This document shows, one piece after another, positions 19,401 to 26,773 of a stretch of DNA of 64,000 nucleotides. Where the stretch lies: contig NZ_JABVZR010000001.1 in assembly GCF_017163935.1 (NCBI RefSeq), positions 3,224,001 to 3,288,000 of the forward strand. The letters are read 5' to 3'. This DNA is from Novosphingobium terrae. GTDB lineage: Bacteria; Pseudomonadota; Alphaproteobacteria; Sphingomonadales; Sphingomonadaceae. Position 1 is the first letter of the stretch, and each line of letters begins with the position of its first letter. The notes under the pieces were generated by a model. The model saw only the letters and a program-made list of their open reading frames with translations, was not told where the DNA came from and made no database searches. Both the position numbers and the translations under genes were made by a program.

Positions 19401-19850
19401 CGCCTCACCCGTGACGATGGAAAAGCCGATGCCGATGGAGATGAATTGCAGCGCCATATAGGGCACCGTGCCCGCCAGAGCGATCAGCGTGACCAGCCGC
19501 GCCACCACCGGATCATGACCAAAACGCGCGGCGATAAAGTCTGAAAGGGTGACGGCCTGCTCCTCGGCCACGGCGCGGGCGATGCGGCGCAGGAAGCCGG
19601 GCGCGGCCAGCAGCAGCAGGATCGGCGCGAGATAGATCGGCAGATAGTCCCAGCCGGTGCGCACCGCGCTGCCCACCGCGCCATAGATCGTCCAGCTGGA
19701 GCAATAGACGCCCAGCGCCAGCGTATAGGCGCCGCGCCGGCCCTTCATATGGCCGCCGGTGCGCCGCGCATGCCTTTGGGTCAGCGCGGCAATCAGAAAC
19801 AACAGGCCGATCCAGGCCATCGCCAAAAGCGCCGCAGAACCGACACGCAT
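16443..19850 (-). CDS. Hybrid sensor histidine kinase with SSS (SLC5) transporter-like N-terminal domain, CrbS/MxtR-like
   Basis: The 1135-residue protein has four parts. Residues ~1–560 form about twelve to thirteen membrane helices of the sodium/solute symporter family. A PAS domain follows (~610–720). The kinase core has the H-box ASHDLLQPLHAARL (~755), N-box NFLANAVRYTERGG and G-box DTGVGIPADK. A C-terminal receiver has phosphoacceptor aspartate in AVLVDYRLEHGEDG (~1065). The ATG at 19850 is preferred over GTG 19859 because GGAG ends 8 nt before it. In CrbS/MxtR proteins the transporter-like domain is tied to acetate-related sensing; here the signal is unknown. The convergent LuxR regulator is the probable output. 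Confidence 0.9.
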   Translation of the reverse strand: MRVGSAALLAMAWIGLLFLIAALTQRHARRTGGHMKGRRGAYTLALGVYCSSWTIYGAVGSAVRTGWDYLPIYLAPILLLLAAPGFLRRIARAVAEEQAVTLSDFIAARFGHDPVVARLVTLIALAGTVPYMALQFISIGIGFSIVTGEAVMVPTMIIGAALLALFAMLFGARRFELTGRSEGLIYAMGLESLAKLIAMLLMAGLAVSLLVNAAPMQVAKGWAQLHQHFALRDLSADTVVIALLAGLTIFSLPRQFYMGLAEAREVEDLPRARFGFAAYLTLMAASVFPIALAGLSVLPQGTMPDYFVLTLPQQAGHTSIMAVELLGGIGAAAAMVITDATALATMVSNDLVFPSVARAAGGAQATPLAAGALGRRMLLVRRLSIFGVVMLALAWALLVRPQDSLASIGLVAFAAMAQFTPHLAMAATGRRRDPLAARASLSVGLLLWLYTLALPPILPEGWRQALATGPFDPLRLLGLGHASPLVHGVVWSLGLNLLTYAVIAARKVRSAPLPALMRWHDSIADLGQLKDLVASFVGQEKALREFPEPYHGDPIDRRSAQRARQLIGAVVGTSAARSLVASALAGGRMTLGEVTHLLDERGHALGFTRPLLTATFENIDAGIRVVDEDLNLIAWNSRYESFFNYPPGMLQVGTPVEKLIRYNVNRGELGPGNPEEQVARRIAQMKQSGFYEGERYRRDGRVLKIAGGPMPGGGYVTSFTDITGEANARAELRQALAQMESRVSARTEELSQANRQLARATADKTRFLAAASHDLLQPLHAARLFTAALARDVDDHAKLLVGRVDSAITAAEVLLRALLDISKLDAGGVTPSPEPLALQPFLAGLVDGFRPMAEGKGLTLRLAPLAAEGLDVVSDPGLLRSLLQNFLANAVRYTERGGVVIGVRRRRAEDGRAWLRVDVVDTGVGIPADKVDSIFGEFTRLGDVEAEGLGLGLSLSERIARLLDARIEVSSRPGRGSRFSLWLAAGDGAAPVAAPVAVTAGAVAPDLRQRRLRVLVVDDDARTVEASVALLLSMGHRPIGAANGAEALPHAAQVDAVLVDYRLEHGEDGLSVVKRLRAIQPDLPAMLITAESGAWISELAAGMGVEMHAKPIAPEVIEQFLGQVGAVWTLPALDS

Positions 19851-19902
19851 GCGCTTCACTCCACTGGCCGCCCCGCCTCGGCGGGATCGGCTTAGCGGAG
19901 GT

Positions 19903-19925
19903 GGTCCCCTTTAAGCAAGGGGGCC
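19903..19925 (-). terminator. Stem-loop after the glycosyltransferase gene
   Basis: GGTCCCCTT (19903–19911) pairs with AAGGGGGCC (19917–19925), a 9-bp stem with one G·U pair and a 5-nt loop. It lies 18 bp past the glycosyltransferase stop and before the kinase start on the same strand. No T-run follows on the minus strand. Confidence 0.45.
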
Positions 19926-19943
19926 TTCAGTGGGCAAACGCCA

Positions 19944-21041
19944 TCAGACCAGTTCGGGAACGGCCTGTGCCTTGTGGTCATGCGCGGCCTGAGCGACAGC
20001 CGCCAGGAACTGATCCGTGGCGCGCGGCCAGGTGTAGCGCCGGGCGAAGATGCCCGCCGCCTGCCGGTCGAGCCGCAATGCGCGGGCGACGGCCACTTCC
20101 AGATCATCGTCCAGAGCGGCGACGGTGGCGGGGAAATCATGATCCACACCGCGCCCCTGCTCGCCCAGAATGTCGAGCGGGCCGGGCACCGGATAGGCCG
20201 CCACGGGCAGGCCGCAAGCCAGAGCCTCGATGATGACCAAACCGAAGGTGTCAGTGCGACTGGGGAAGACGAAAGCGTCGGCGCTGCGATAGGCAGCGGC
20301 CAGCTTTTCGCCCGCCAGCGCGCCGAGGAACACCACATGCGGGTAAAGGCGGCGCATCTCGGCCAGAGCCGGGCCATCGCCGACGACAACCTTGGTGCCC
20401 TCGCTCTTCAAATCGAGGAAGGCTTCGAGGTTCTTTTCAGGCGCCACCCGGCCCACATTGAGCAGGATCGGGCGCGGCAGATCGGCCAGTTCGGGCAGCG
20501 TCTCGCCCACAGGCGTGAACAACTCCTGATCGATGCCCCGGCTCCATGGGCGCGTCGGGCCGATGCCGCGCGCTTCCAACTCGCGGGCAAGGCTGGGCGT
20601 TGCGACCATCACGCCTTTGCTCGGCGCATGGAAGCGCTGCATGATCGGCCAGAAACGCTCGGCGCTGATGCCGGTGCGGACCGAGAGATATTCCGGGAAG
20701 CGGGTGTGGAACGCCGTGGTGAAGGGCACACCGCGCGCCTGACACCAGCCGCGCGCGCTCCAGCCGATGGGGCCTTCGGTGGCGATATGCACCAGATCGG
20801 GGCCGAAACCATCGAGCATGCGCCGCGCCGAAAAACGCGGGGAAATCGCCACGCGGATCTGGCTGTAGCCCGGCAGCGCCACGGTGAGAAAGCGCTCGGG
20901 CGTGATCAGCTCCACCTCATGGCCGCGCTTGTGCAGCTCGGCGACAGTGGCGGCCAAAGTGCGCACCACGCCGTTCACCTGCGGGAACCAGGCATCGGTG
21001 ACGATGGCAATCTTCATGGGAGCGTTGGTTTGGGGGAACAT
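19944..21041 (-). CDS. Glycosyltransferase family 4 (COG0438)
   Basis: The 365-residue GT-B protein begins with a nucleotide-sugar GT4 N-domain (KIAIVTDAWFPQVNGVVRTL). In the C-domain it has NVGRVAPEKNL and the E-x7-E type donor motif DTFGLVIIEALACGLPV. The ATG at 21041 is supported by GGAGG 7 nt upstream; ATG 21017 (MKIAIV) is the alternative. It follows the phosphoesterase gene by 44 bp on the same strand. This glycosyltransferase/LpxH-like pair recurs in alphaproteobacteria, and a membrane-lipid or envelope glycan role is likely (inference). Sugar and acceptor are not known. Confidence 0.88.
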   Translation of the reverse strand: MFPQTNAPMKIAIVTDAWFPQVNGVVRTLAATVAELHKRGHEVELITPERFLTVALPGYSQIRVAISPRFSARRMLDGFGPDLVHIATEGPIGWSARGWCQARGVPFTTAFHTRFPEYLSVRTGISAERFWPIMQRFHAPSKGVMVATPSLARELEARGIGPTRPWSRGIDQELFTPVGETLPELADLPRPILLNVGRVAPEKNLEAFLDLKSEGTKVVVGDGPALAEMRRLYPHVVFLGALAGEKLAAAYRSADAFVFPSRTDTFGLVIIEALACGLPVAAYPVPGPLDILGEQGRGVDHDFPATVAALDDDLEVAVARALRLDRQAAGIFARRYTWPRATDQFLAAVAQAAHDHKAQAVPELV

Positions 21042-21085
21042 GGTTCTTGCCTCCTCGCTCTGGAATGTAGTCTCGGCCGTTGGGC

Positions 21086-22021
21086 TTAGGCTGTCTGGGC
21101 TTCGGCAGAGGCGGTCAGGCCCGCCAGTTCGCGGGCGCGCACCTCGGCACCGTAATCCACGATGCTCATCGCGCCGGTGAAGTCTTCCACCAGAGCGGTG
21201 CAGCTTTCGACCCAGTCACCGTCATTGTAATAGGTGACGCCGCCGATCTCGCGGATTTCCGCCGAATGGATATGGCCGCAAACGATGCCGTCCAGCCCGC
21301 GCGCCACTGCCTCATGCGCCACCGCTTCCTCGAAGGAGCAGATGTAGGAGACGGCGTTCTTCACGCGCTTTTTCAGATAAGCCGACAGCGACCAATAGGG
21401 CAGCTTCAGCCCCCGGCGGATGGCGTTGAAGGCGACATTCACCCTCATCATCATCTCGTAGGCCTGGTCCCCCAGGAAGGCGAGCCACTTGTGATACAGC
21501 ACCACCGCATCGAAGCTGTCGCCATGGATGACGAGCAGGCGGCGACGGTCAGCGGTGAGGTGGATCGCCTCATTCAGCAGTTCAACACCGCCGAAGGTCA
21601 TGCCGCAATAGGGGCGCAGCATCTCGTCATGGTTGCCGCAGATGAAGACCACGCGGGTGCCGCGATGCGCCATTTTCAGGATGCGGCGCAGCACTTCATT
21701 GTGCGCATCGGGCCAGTACCAGCCCTTTTTCAGCCGCCAGCCATCGATGATGTCACCCACCAGATAGAGCGTCTCGCACTCCACCGAGCGCAGGAATTCC
21801 ACCAGCAGCCCGGCGTTGCAGCCGCGCGTGCCCAGATGGACGTCGCTGATCCAGACGGTGCGATATTTGGTCTTGGGGCGGAAGCCCTTGGGCTCGGGCA
21901 GGTCCAGCCATTCGGGAAGACGGCGTCCGGTGCCCCCAGCGCCTGTGCCACCAAGGCTGGCGGCAACGAAATCCCGCGCCTGATCGACGGCGGGGTGTTG
22001 GCCAAACTCGTCGCGCAACAT
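21086..22021 (-). CDS. LpxH-like UDP-2,3-diacylglucosamine diphosphatase-family metallophosphoesterase
   Basis: The 311-residue protein has the calcineurin-like metal-site series in order: ISDVHLG, GDIIDGW, GNHDE and GHIHSAE. LpxH enzymes cleave UDP-2,3-diacylglucosamine to lipid X in lipid A synthesis. This protein is longer than classical LpxH (~240 residues) because of an N-terminal region of about 45 residues ending in a Gly-rich stretch, so it belongs to the LpxH-related group (COG2908) whose exact substrate is less certain. It is co-directional with the GT4 gene downstream. Confidence 0.82.
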   Translation of the reverse strand: MLRDEFGQHPAVDQARDFVAASLGGTGAGGTGRRLPEWLDLPEPKGFRPKTKYRTVWISDVHLGTRGCNAGLLVEFLRSVECETLYLVGDIIDGWRLKKGWYWPDAHNEVLRRILKMAHRGTRVVFICGNHDEMLRPYCGMTFGGVELLNEAIHLTADRRRLLVIHGDSFDAVVLYHKWLAFLGDQAYEMMMRVNVAFNAIRRGLKLPYWSLSAYLKKRVKNAVSYICSFEEAVAHEAVARGLDGIVCGHIHSAEIREIGGVTYYNDGDWVESCTALVEDFTGAMSIVDYGAEVRARELAGLTASAEAQTA

Positions 22022-22130
22022 GGTGCGTCCTCATGCTTCTTTCCGTGTCCTCTCCACATAAGTCAGGGAGGTTGCACGGGCATGACCGCGTTGCGTCAGT
22101 TCGGTGACAAAGACGCCGATGGCCGCCGTT

Positions 22131-23699
22131 TCAGGGCAGATCGGCGCCTTCCGCCAGAATATCGAGCCGGGGCGTCAGGCCAAGGCATTCGGCCAGCACG
22201 CGCAGATCCTTGTCCACCATCTCGGAACAGAGCGGCGCCAGAGCGGGCTTCACCGCCAGCACCAGAGAAGCGCCCTCGATCCGCAGCGAGGTGCCTGCCA
22301 GCGCCGCCACCGCGCCGCCGCCGATGCGCCGGGCCAGACGCGTCGCCAGACCCCATGCCACCGCATCGCGCAAGGCCGAGATCGGCGCCAGACGCGGCAG
22401 CTGCGGCGGCACGGCGGTGCGCCCGCTGTTGGCCAGCACGGCCAGCGTGATCATCGCCCTGCCCCGCGCCGTCAGGCCGATCCAGCGCTTGCGCAGCGCC
22501 CAGTTGACGGCTTGTTCGGTGCGCAGATTGGGCTCGGTGTCCAGCGAAACCAGCGCCAGCATGGTGGCGCCCAGCCGCAGGCGTTCGATGCGGGGCGCGT
22601 CTTCCTGCACGGTTTCGGGCAGAGCGCGGGCCGTCCAGCGCACCATTTCGGCGGCCAGCGCGGGCAGTTCCGCGCTATGGGTCGCGGTGAAAGCGGCGAT
22701 GCCTTCCAGCATGGGGTCGGCGGCGCGGGTGGCGTCGTCGAAGCCCTCGGCCAGCAGACCCTCGCGCAGGCCCCAGCTGGAGAAGATCAGGCGCTGGGGC
22801 TTCAATTCGCGCACCAGCACCGCCAGCAGTGCCGCCGCATCGGGCAGGCTACCCAGACGCGCGGTGGAGACGCCGGGCACGGTCAGGCGCGGCAGGGCCG
22901 CCTTGCCCGAAGCGGGTTTCGCGCCCGTCAGCTGTGCAACCAGCTTGGGCGTGTTAACTTGCCGGGCCAGCCGCAGCGCATCCTCGGGGCTCAGTTCGAA
23001 GCCATGGGGATCGTCGATGGGCCAGTCCATCTGCTCCATGGCAAAGCGGGCCAAAGCGCGCCACGATCCGCCCACAAGGTACAACGGCTGGTCATGCGCG
23101 GTGGACCATTGCGCCGAACGCAGCATCTTGGCGATCTTGCGGGTGAACTTGGCCCCGCCTTCCTCACGCAAGGCAGGCAGGCGCAAAGTGCCCAGCGGCA
23201 GGCTGGTGCCATGGGTGCAGCGATCATCGGCAATGTCGATCAGCTCAAGGCTGCCCCCGCCCAGATCGCCCACGATGCCATGCGCGCCGGGAAAGGCCGA
23301 GAGCACGCCATGAGCGCTGCCCACCGCCTCTTCCTCGCCCGAGAGCAGGCGGGGCGATAGGCCAAGCTCCCGCACACGCTCCAGAAAGGCCCCGCCATTG
23401 GGCGCATCGCGCACGGCGGCGGTGGCGACGCATTGCACATCCTCCACCCCATGCAGGCGCAGGATCGCGGCGTAACGGGCCAGGCTGACCAGCGCCAGCT
23501 TCATGCCCTTTTCCGAGAGGCGACCGGTTTCCGCCACGCCCTTGCCCAGCCGGGCCTGGATCTTTTCGTTATGAAGCACCGCCGGAGCCCGGGGCGGGCC
23601 GCCGAAAATCACCAGACGAACGGTGTTCGATCCGATGTCGATGATGCCGCGCGCGGGGTCCTGCTCCACCCGGCGGGGCGCTGTGATCTCGTGATGCAT
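22131..23699 (-). CDS. ppx: Ppx/GppA-family exopolyphosphatase / (p)ppGpp phosphatase
   Basis: The 522-residue protein has the ASKHA phosphatase motifs of Ppx/GppA: DIGSNTVRLVIFGG near the N-terminus, ATAAVRDAPNG, and GDLGGGSLELIDI for phosphate binding. The C-terminal half contains the HD-like helical region typical of long family members. It starts 9 bp after the stop of ppk1, so the polyphosphate-making and polyphosphate-degrading enzymes are co-transcribed. Sequence alone does not say whether it prefers polyphosphate or pppGpp. Confidence 0.92.
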   Translation of the reverse strand: MHHEITAPRRVEQDPARGIIDIGSNTVRLVIFGGPPRAPAVLHNEKIQARLGKGVAETGRLSEKGMKLALVSLARYAAILRLHGVEDVQCVATAAVRDAPNGGAFLERVRELGLSPRLLSGEEEAVGSAHGVLSAFPGAHGIVGDLGGGSLELIDIADDRCTHGTSLPLGTLRLPALREEGGAKFTRKIAKMLRSAQWSTAHDQPLYLVGGSWRALARFAMEQMDWPIDDPHGFELSPEDALRLARQVNTPKLVAQLTGAKPASGKAALPRLTVPGVSTARLGSLPDAAALLAVLVRELKPQRLIFSSWGLREGLLAEGFDDATRAADPMLEGIAAFTATHSAELPALAAEMVRWTARALPETVQEDAPRIERLRLGATMLALVSLDTEPNLRTEQAVNWALRKRWIGLTARGRAMITLAVLANSGRTAVPPQLPRLAPISALRDAVAWGLATRLARRIGGGAVAALAGTSLRIEGASLVLAVKPALAPLCSEMVDKDLRVLAECLGLTPRLDILAEGADLP

Positions 23700-23708
23700 G
23701 GGGTTCCC

Positions 23709-25931
23709 TTAAGCGCCGCCGCGCCGCAATGCCAGCTTGGGCACCTTGCGTCCCGATCCCAGCGACGCCCCGCGCCCGGAAAGCGACGGATTGGTCATGA
23801 AATAGCGATGCGCGTTGAAGGGCCGGTCGCCCGGGGTGGTGCGCTTGTAATGGCCTTCGGAATCGAGGGTCCAGCTCTGTTCGTTGTCGAGCAGATTGGC
23901 CAGCATCACCTGATCGAGCACCTGATCATGCACCGTGCGGTTGCGGATGGGGATCAGCACCTCCACCCGGCGGTCAAGGTTGCGGGTCATGCCATCGGCG
24001 CTGGAGATGAAGACGCGGGCGCGCTGGTTGGGCAGCGGCTGGCCTGCGGCGAAGGCCCAGATACGGCTATGCTCCAGAAAGCGCCCGATGATCGACTTGA
24101 CGCGGATGTTCTCCGACAGGCCCTTGATACCCGGACGCAGGCAGCAGATGCCGCGCACCACAAGGCTGACCTCCACCCCGGCGCAGCTGGCTTCATACAG
24201 GCGGTCGATCAGATCATGGTCGGTCAGCGAGTTGAGCTTGCCCCAGATCTGCGCCGGCTTGCCCGCCTTGGCGTTCGCGATCTCGCGGTCGATGCAGCCA
24301 TAGAGGCGCTGGCGCAGCATCACCGGGGCCACGCCGATCAGCGAGGTGCGGCGCGGCTCGACATAGCCGGTGATGAAGTTGAAGACCTGATTGGCATCGC
24401 GGCCGATGGCGGCCTCGGCGGTGAAATAGGACAGGTCGGTGTAGATCTTGGCGGTGATCGGATGGTAATTGCCGGTGCCGAAGTGGCAATAGGTGCGATA
24501 GCCATCGCCCTCGCGCCGCACCACCATGCTGATCTTGGCGTGGGTCTTCCAGTCCACGAAGCCGTAGATCACCTGCACGCCCGCATTTTCCAGCTGGCTG
24601 GCCCAGTGGAGGTTCTGCTCCTCGTCGAAGCGGGCTTTCAGCTCCACCACGGCGGTGACGCTTTTGCCGGATTCAGCGGCGGCGCACAGGGCGTTGATGA
24701 TCGCGCTCTGCTTGCCCGCGCGATAGAGCGTCTGCTTGATCGCCACCACATCGGGATCGACCGCCGCTTGCCGGAGGAAATCGATCACCACCTCGAAGCT
24801 TTCATAGGGGTGGTGGATCACCAGATCCTTCTCGCGGATGGCCGAGAAGATATCGCCGTCATGCTCAAGGATGCGTTCGGGATAGCGCGGGGTGTAGGGC
24901 TCGAACTTCAGCTCGGGGCGCTTCTCGTTGCAGATTTCCGAGAGGCCGGCCATACCGATCGGCCCCGCCGACTTGATGACGATGGCGTGGTCCAGCTTCA
25001 GCTGATCGCGCAGCAGCTGCTCGGCCTGAGGATCGAAATCGCCCTGCAATTGCAGCATGATGACGCTGCCGCGACGGCGCCGTTTGATGGCGGTGCGGAA
25101 ATAGCGCACCAGATCCTCGGCATCTTCCTCGATCTCGATGTCGCTGTCGCGCAGCACGCGGAAGACGCCGTGCCCCTTGGCCTCGAAGCCGGGGAAGAGC
25201 AGATCGATATGGCGCCAGATCACATCCTCGATGCTGATGTAGCTGGCCTCGATCCCCGACACGCGCACGAAACGCGGCAAAGCGGCGGGGATCAGCACCA
25301 TCTCCATCACCTGCGCCATATCGGCGGCGCGGGTCAGGCTGACCATCAGCCCCATGCCGCCATTGCTGACGAAGGGGAAGGGATGCGCCGGATCGATGGC
25401 CTGAGGGGTGATGACGGGCAGCACGCGCTCAAGGAAATAGTCCTTCAACCAGCGCACCTGCGTGGCATCCAGCTTGGGGGCCAGTTTCGCCACGCCCGCA
25501 TCGTCGCTGATCGTCTGGTCGAGGATATGGATATGCTGGGCGGCCAGTTCGCCGCGCAATTCGGTCCAGATCGCCTGCTGCCCGGCCTCGACGCGCTTGA
25601 CCTCATCGCGGATGGCATCGAGCTGCTGGGCGGGCGTATGGCCGTCGATCGAGATTTCCTCGATCTTGCGGCGCACCTGCGCGGCCAGACCGGCCACGCG
25701 CACCATCAGGAATTCGTCGAGATTGTTGCCCGAGATGGACAGGAACCGCAGCCGCTCCAGCAGGGGGTAATTGCGGTTGCGTGCCTCATCCAGCACGCGG
25801 GTGTTGAAGGCCAGCCAGCTCAGCTCGCGGTTGAAGAAGCGGTGGCGGATCTTGGCGACTTCCTCGCCGCCCTCATGCTGCCGGGGCTGGGCCTCAAGAT
25901 GGGCGATGGGCGAGAGCGTATGGGTGTTCAT
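23709..25931 (-). CDS. ppk1: Polyphosphate kinase 1
   Basis: The 740-residue protein has the full PPK1 layout: an N-terminal domain with RFFNRELSWLAFN, a middle domain, and two PLD-like C-terminal domains. The motif HHPYESFEVVIDFLRQA is seen, and the phosphorylated histidine is in WKTHAKISMVVRRE, followed by YCHFGTGNYHP. It makes polyphosphate reversibly from ATP. The ATG at 25931 (MNTHTLSPIAH) is chosen since family homology starts shortly after; the frame runs 48 codons further without similarity. It is followed closely by ppx, and a hairpin separates it from queF upstream. Confidence 0.95.
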   Translation of the reverse strand: MNTHTLSPIAHLEAQPRQHEGGEEVAKIRHRFFNRELSWLAFNTRVLDEARNRNYPLLERLRFLSISGNNLDEFLMVRVAGLAAQVRRKIEEISIDGHTPAQQLDAIRDEVKRVEAGQQAIWTELRGELAAQHIHILDQTISDDAGVAKLAPKLDATQVRWLKDYFLERVLPVITPQAIDPAHPFPFVSNGGMGLMVSLTRAADMAQVMEMVLIPAALPRFVRVSGIEASYISIEDVIWRHIDLLFPGFEAKGHGVFRVLRDSDIEIEEDAEDLVRYFRTAIKRRRRGSVIMLQLQGDFDPQAEQLLRDQLKLDHAIVIKSAGPIGMAGLSEICNEKRPELKFEPYTPRYPERILEHDGDIFSAIREKDLVIHHPYESFEVVIDFLRQAAVDPDVVAIKQTLYRAGKQSAIINALCAAAESGKSVTAVVELKARFDEEQNLHWASQLENAGVQVIYGFVDWKTHAKISMVVRREGDGYRTYCHFGTGNYHPITAKIYTDLSYFTAEAAIGRDANQVFNFITGYVEPRRTSLIGVAPVMLRQRLYGCIDREIANAKAGKPAQIWGKLNSLTDHDLIDRLYEASCAGVEVSLVVRGICCLRPGIKGLSENIRVKSIIGRFLEHSRIWAFAAGQPLPNQRARVFISSADGMTRNLDRRVEVLIPIRNRTVHDQVLDQVMLANLLDNEQSWTLDSEGHYKRTTPGDRPFNAHRYFMTNPSLSGRGASLGSGRKVPKLALRRGGA

Positions 25932-26059
25932 GTCAGATCCCTGGCTTGGCATGCTAACCGCGCGGGCCAACATTCCCTTTAACATGGGGAGGGTGCAAGG
26001 CCATGATCCGGCTGTATGACCATTGCATGACAGCCGGATCGTTAAAATCGCTCCCGCCG

Positions 26060-26081
26060 GGCAAGGTGCCATCACCTTGCC
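26060..26081 (-). terminator. Intrinsic-terminator-like hairpin after queF
   Basis: GGCAAGGTG (26060–26068) and CACCTTGCC (26073–26081) form a perfect 9-bp stem with a CCAT loop, 16 bp past the queF stop codon on the minus strand. A short T-run (ATTTT) follows about 12 nt later, so termination may be imperfect. It isolates queF from ppk1. Confidence 0.6.
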
Positions 26082-26097
26082 TGACGCGCCAGCCTAA

Positions 26098-26601
26098 TCA
26101 GCCGCGACCGCGATACGAGGCGACGCCCTGATCGGGCACCCACAGGCCGGCGGGCGGCGCATCGGACTGCCAGAAGACATCGATGGGGATGCCGCCGCGC
26201 GGATACCAATAGCCGCCGATGCGCAGCCAGCGCGGCTTCATCTCATCGAACAGGCGCTGGCCGATGCCCACGGTCACATCCTCATGGAAACCGGCATGGT
26301 TGCGGAAGGAGCCGAGAAACAGCTTGAGCGACTTCGATTCGACAATCGTCTCGCCCGGCGCGTAATCCAGCACCAGATGGGCAAAGTCGGGCTGGCCGGT
26401 CACCGGGCAGAGCGAGGTGAATTCCGGCGCCGCAAAGCGCACCAGATAGAGCGAGCCGACGCGCGGATTGGGCACGTAATCGAGCTGCGCTTCCTCGGGC
26501 GAGTTCGGCAGGCGGCTGTTCTGGCCAAGGTGAAGGGCGCCCTGCGCGTAATGCGGCGTGGCGGGATTGGAGGCGTGATCGGACTCGGGGGGATTGCTCA
26601 T
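26098..26601 (-). CDS. queF: NADPH-dependent 7-cyano-7-deazaguanine reductase (QueF), unimodular type
   Basis: The 167-residue size fits the short, YkvM-type QueF. The nucleophilic cysteine is in [14 protein letters not shown], and the family signature [20 protein letters not shown] follows. The enzyme reduces preQ0 to preQ1 with NADPH in queuosine synthesis for tRNA. No other queuosine gene is in the window and no preQ1-type riboswitch is evident upstream. The gene runs divergently from the Pro/Ala-rich membrane protein. Confidence 0.94.
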   Translation of the reverse strand: MSNPPESDHASNPATPHYAQGALHLGQNSRLPNSPEEAQLDYVPNPRVGSLYLVRFAAPEFTSLCPVTGQPDFAHLVLDYAPGETIVESKSLKLFLGSFRNHAGFHEDVTVGIGQRLFDEMKPRWLRIGGYWYPRGGIPIDVFWQSDAPPAGLWVPDQGVASYRGRG

Positions 26602-26717
26602 GTTTTGCTCATGCCGCCAAGCACCCGGGGCTGCAAGTGTGAATACCCCCTGCCGTCCACTGGCACACCCTCAACTTTGGGGGGCAGACAGGCGAATATT
26701 TAAGTATTACCCACGGG

Positions 26718-26746
26718 TTGGGGCGCGAGAGGCAGCGCCCTATAGT
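26718..26746 (+). promoter_or_regulatory. Candidate sigma-70 promoter for the Pro/Ala-rich membrane protein gene
   Basis: TTGGGG (26718–26723) and TATAGT (26741–26746) are separated by 17 bp. Transcription would start near 26753, about 20 nt before the likely start codon. The -35 is a weak match. Confidence 0.4.
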
Positions 26747-26773
26747 GTTGTTAACGGGGCAAGCGGAGATATG

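Noticed and set aside
17334..19544. Long plus-strand open frame opposite the hybrid kinase
   Set aside because: No motifs or ribosome binding site; composition is typical of antisense to GC-rich coding DNA.
23433..25982. 849-codon plus-strand open frame across ppk1 and ppx
   Set aside because: It crosses two well-supported minus-strand genes and lacks any recognisable domain.
26602..26700. preQ1 riboswitch upstream of queF
   Set aside because: No short H-type pseudoknot pattern with a conserved A-rich tail was visible in the minus-strand leader.
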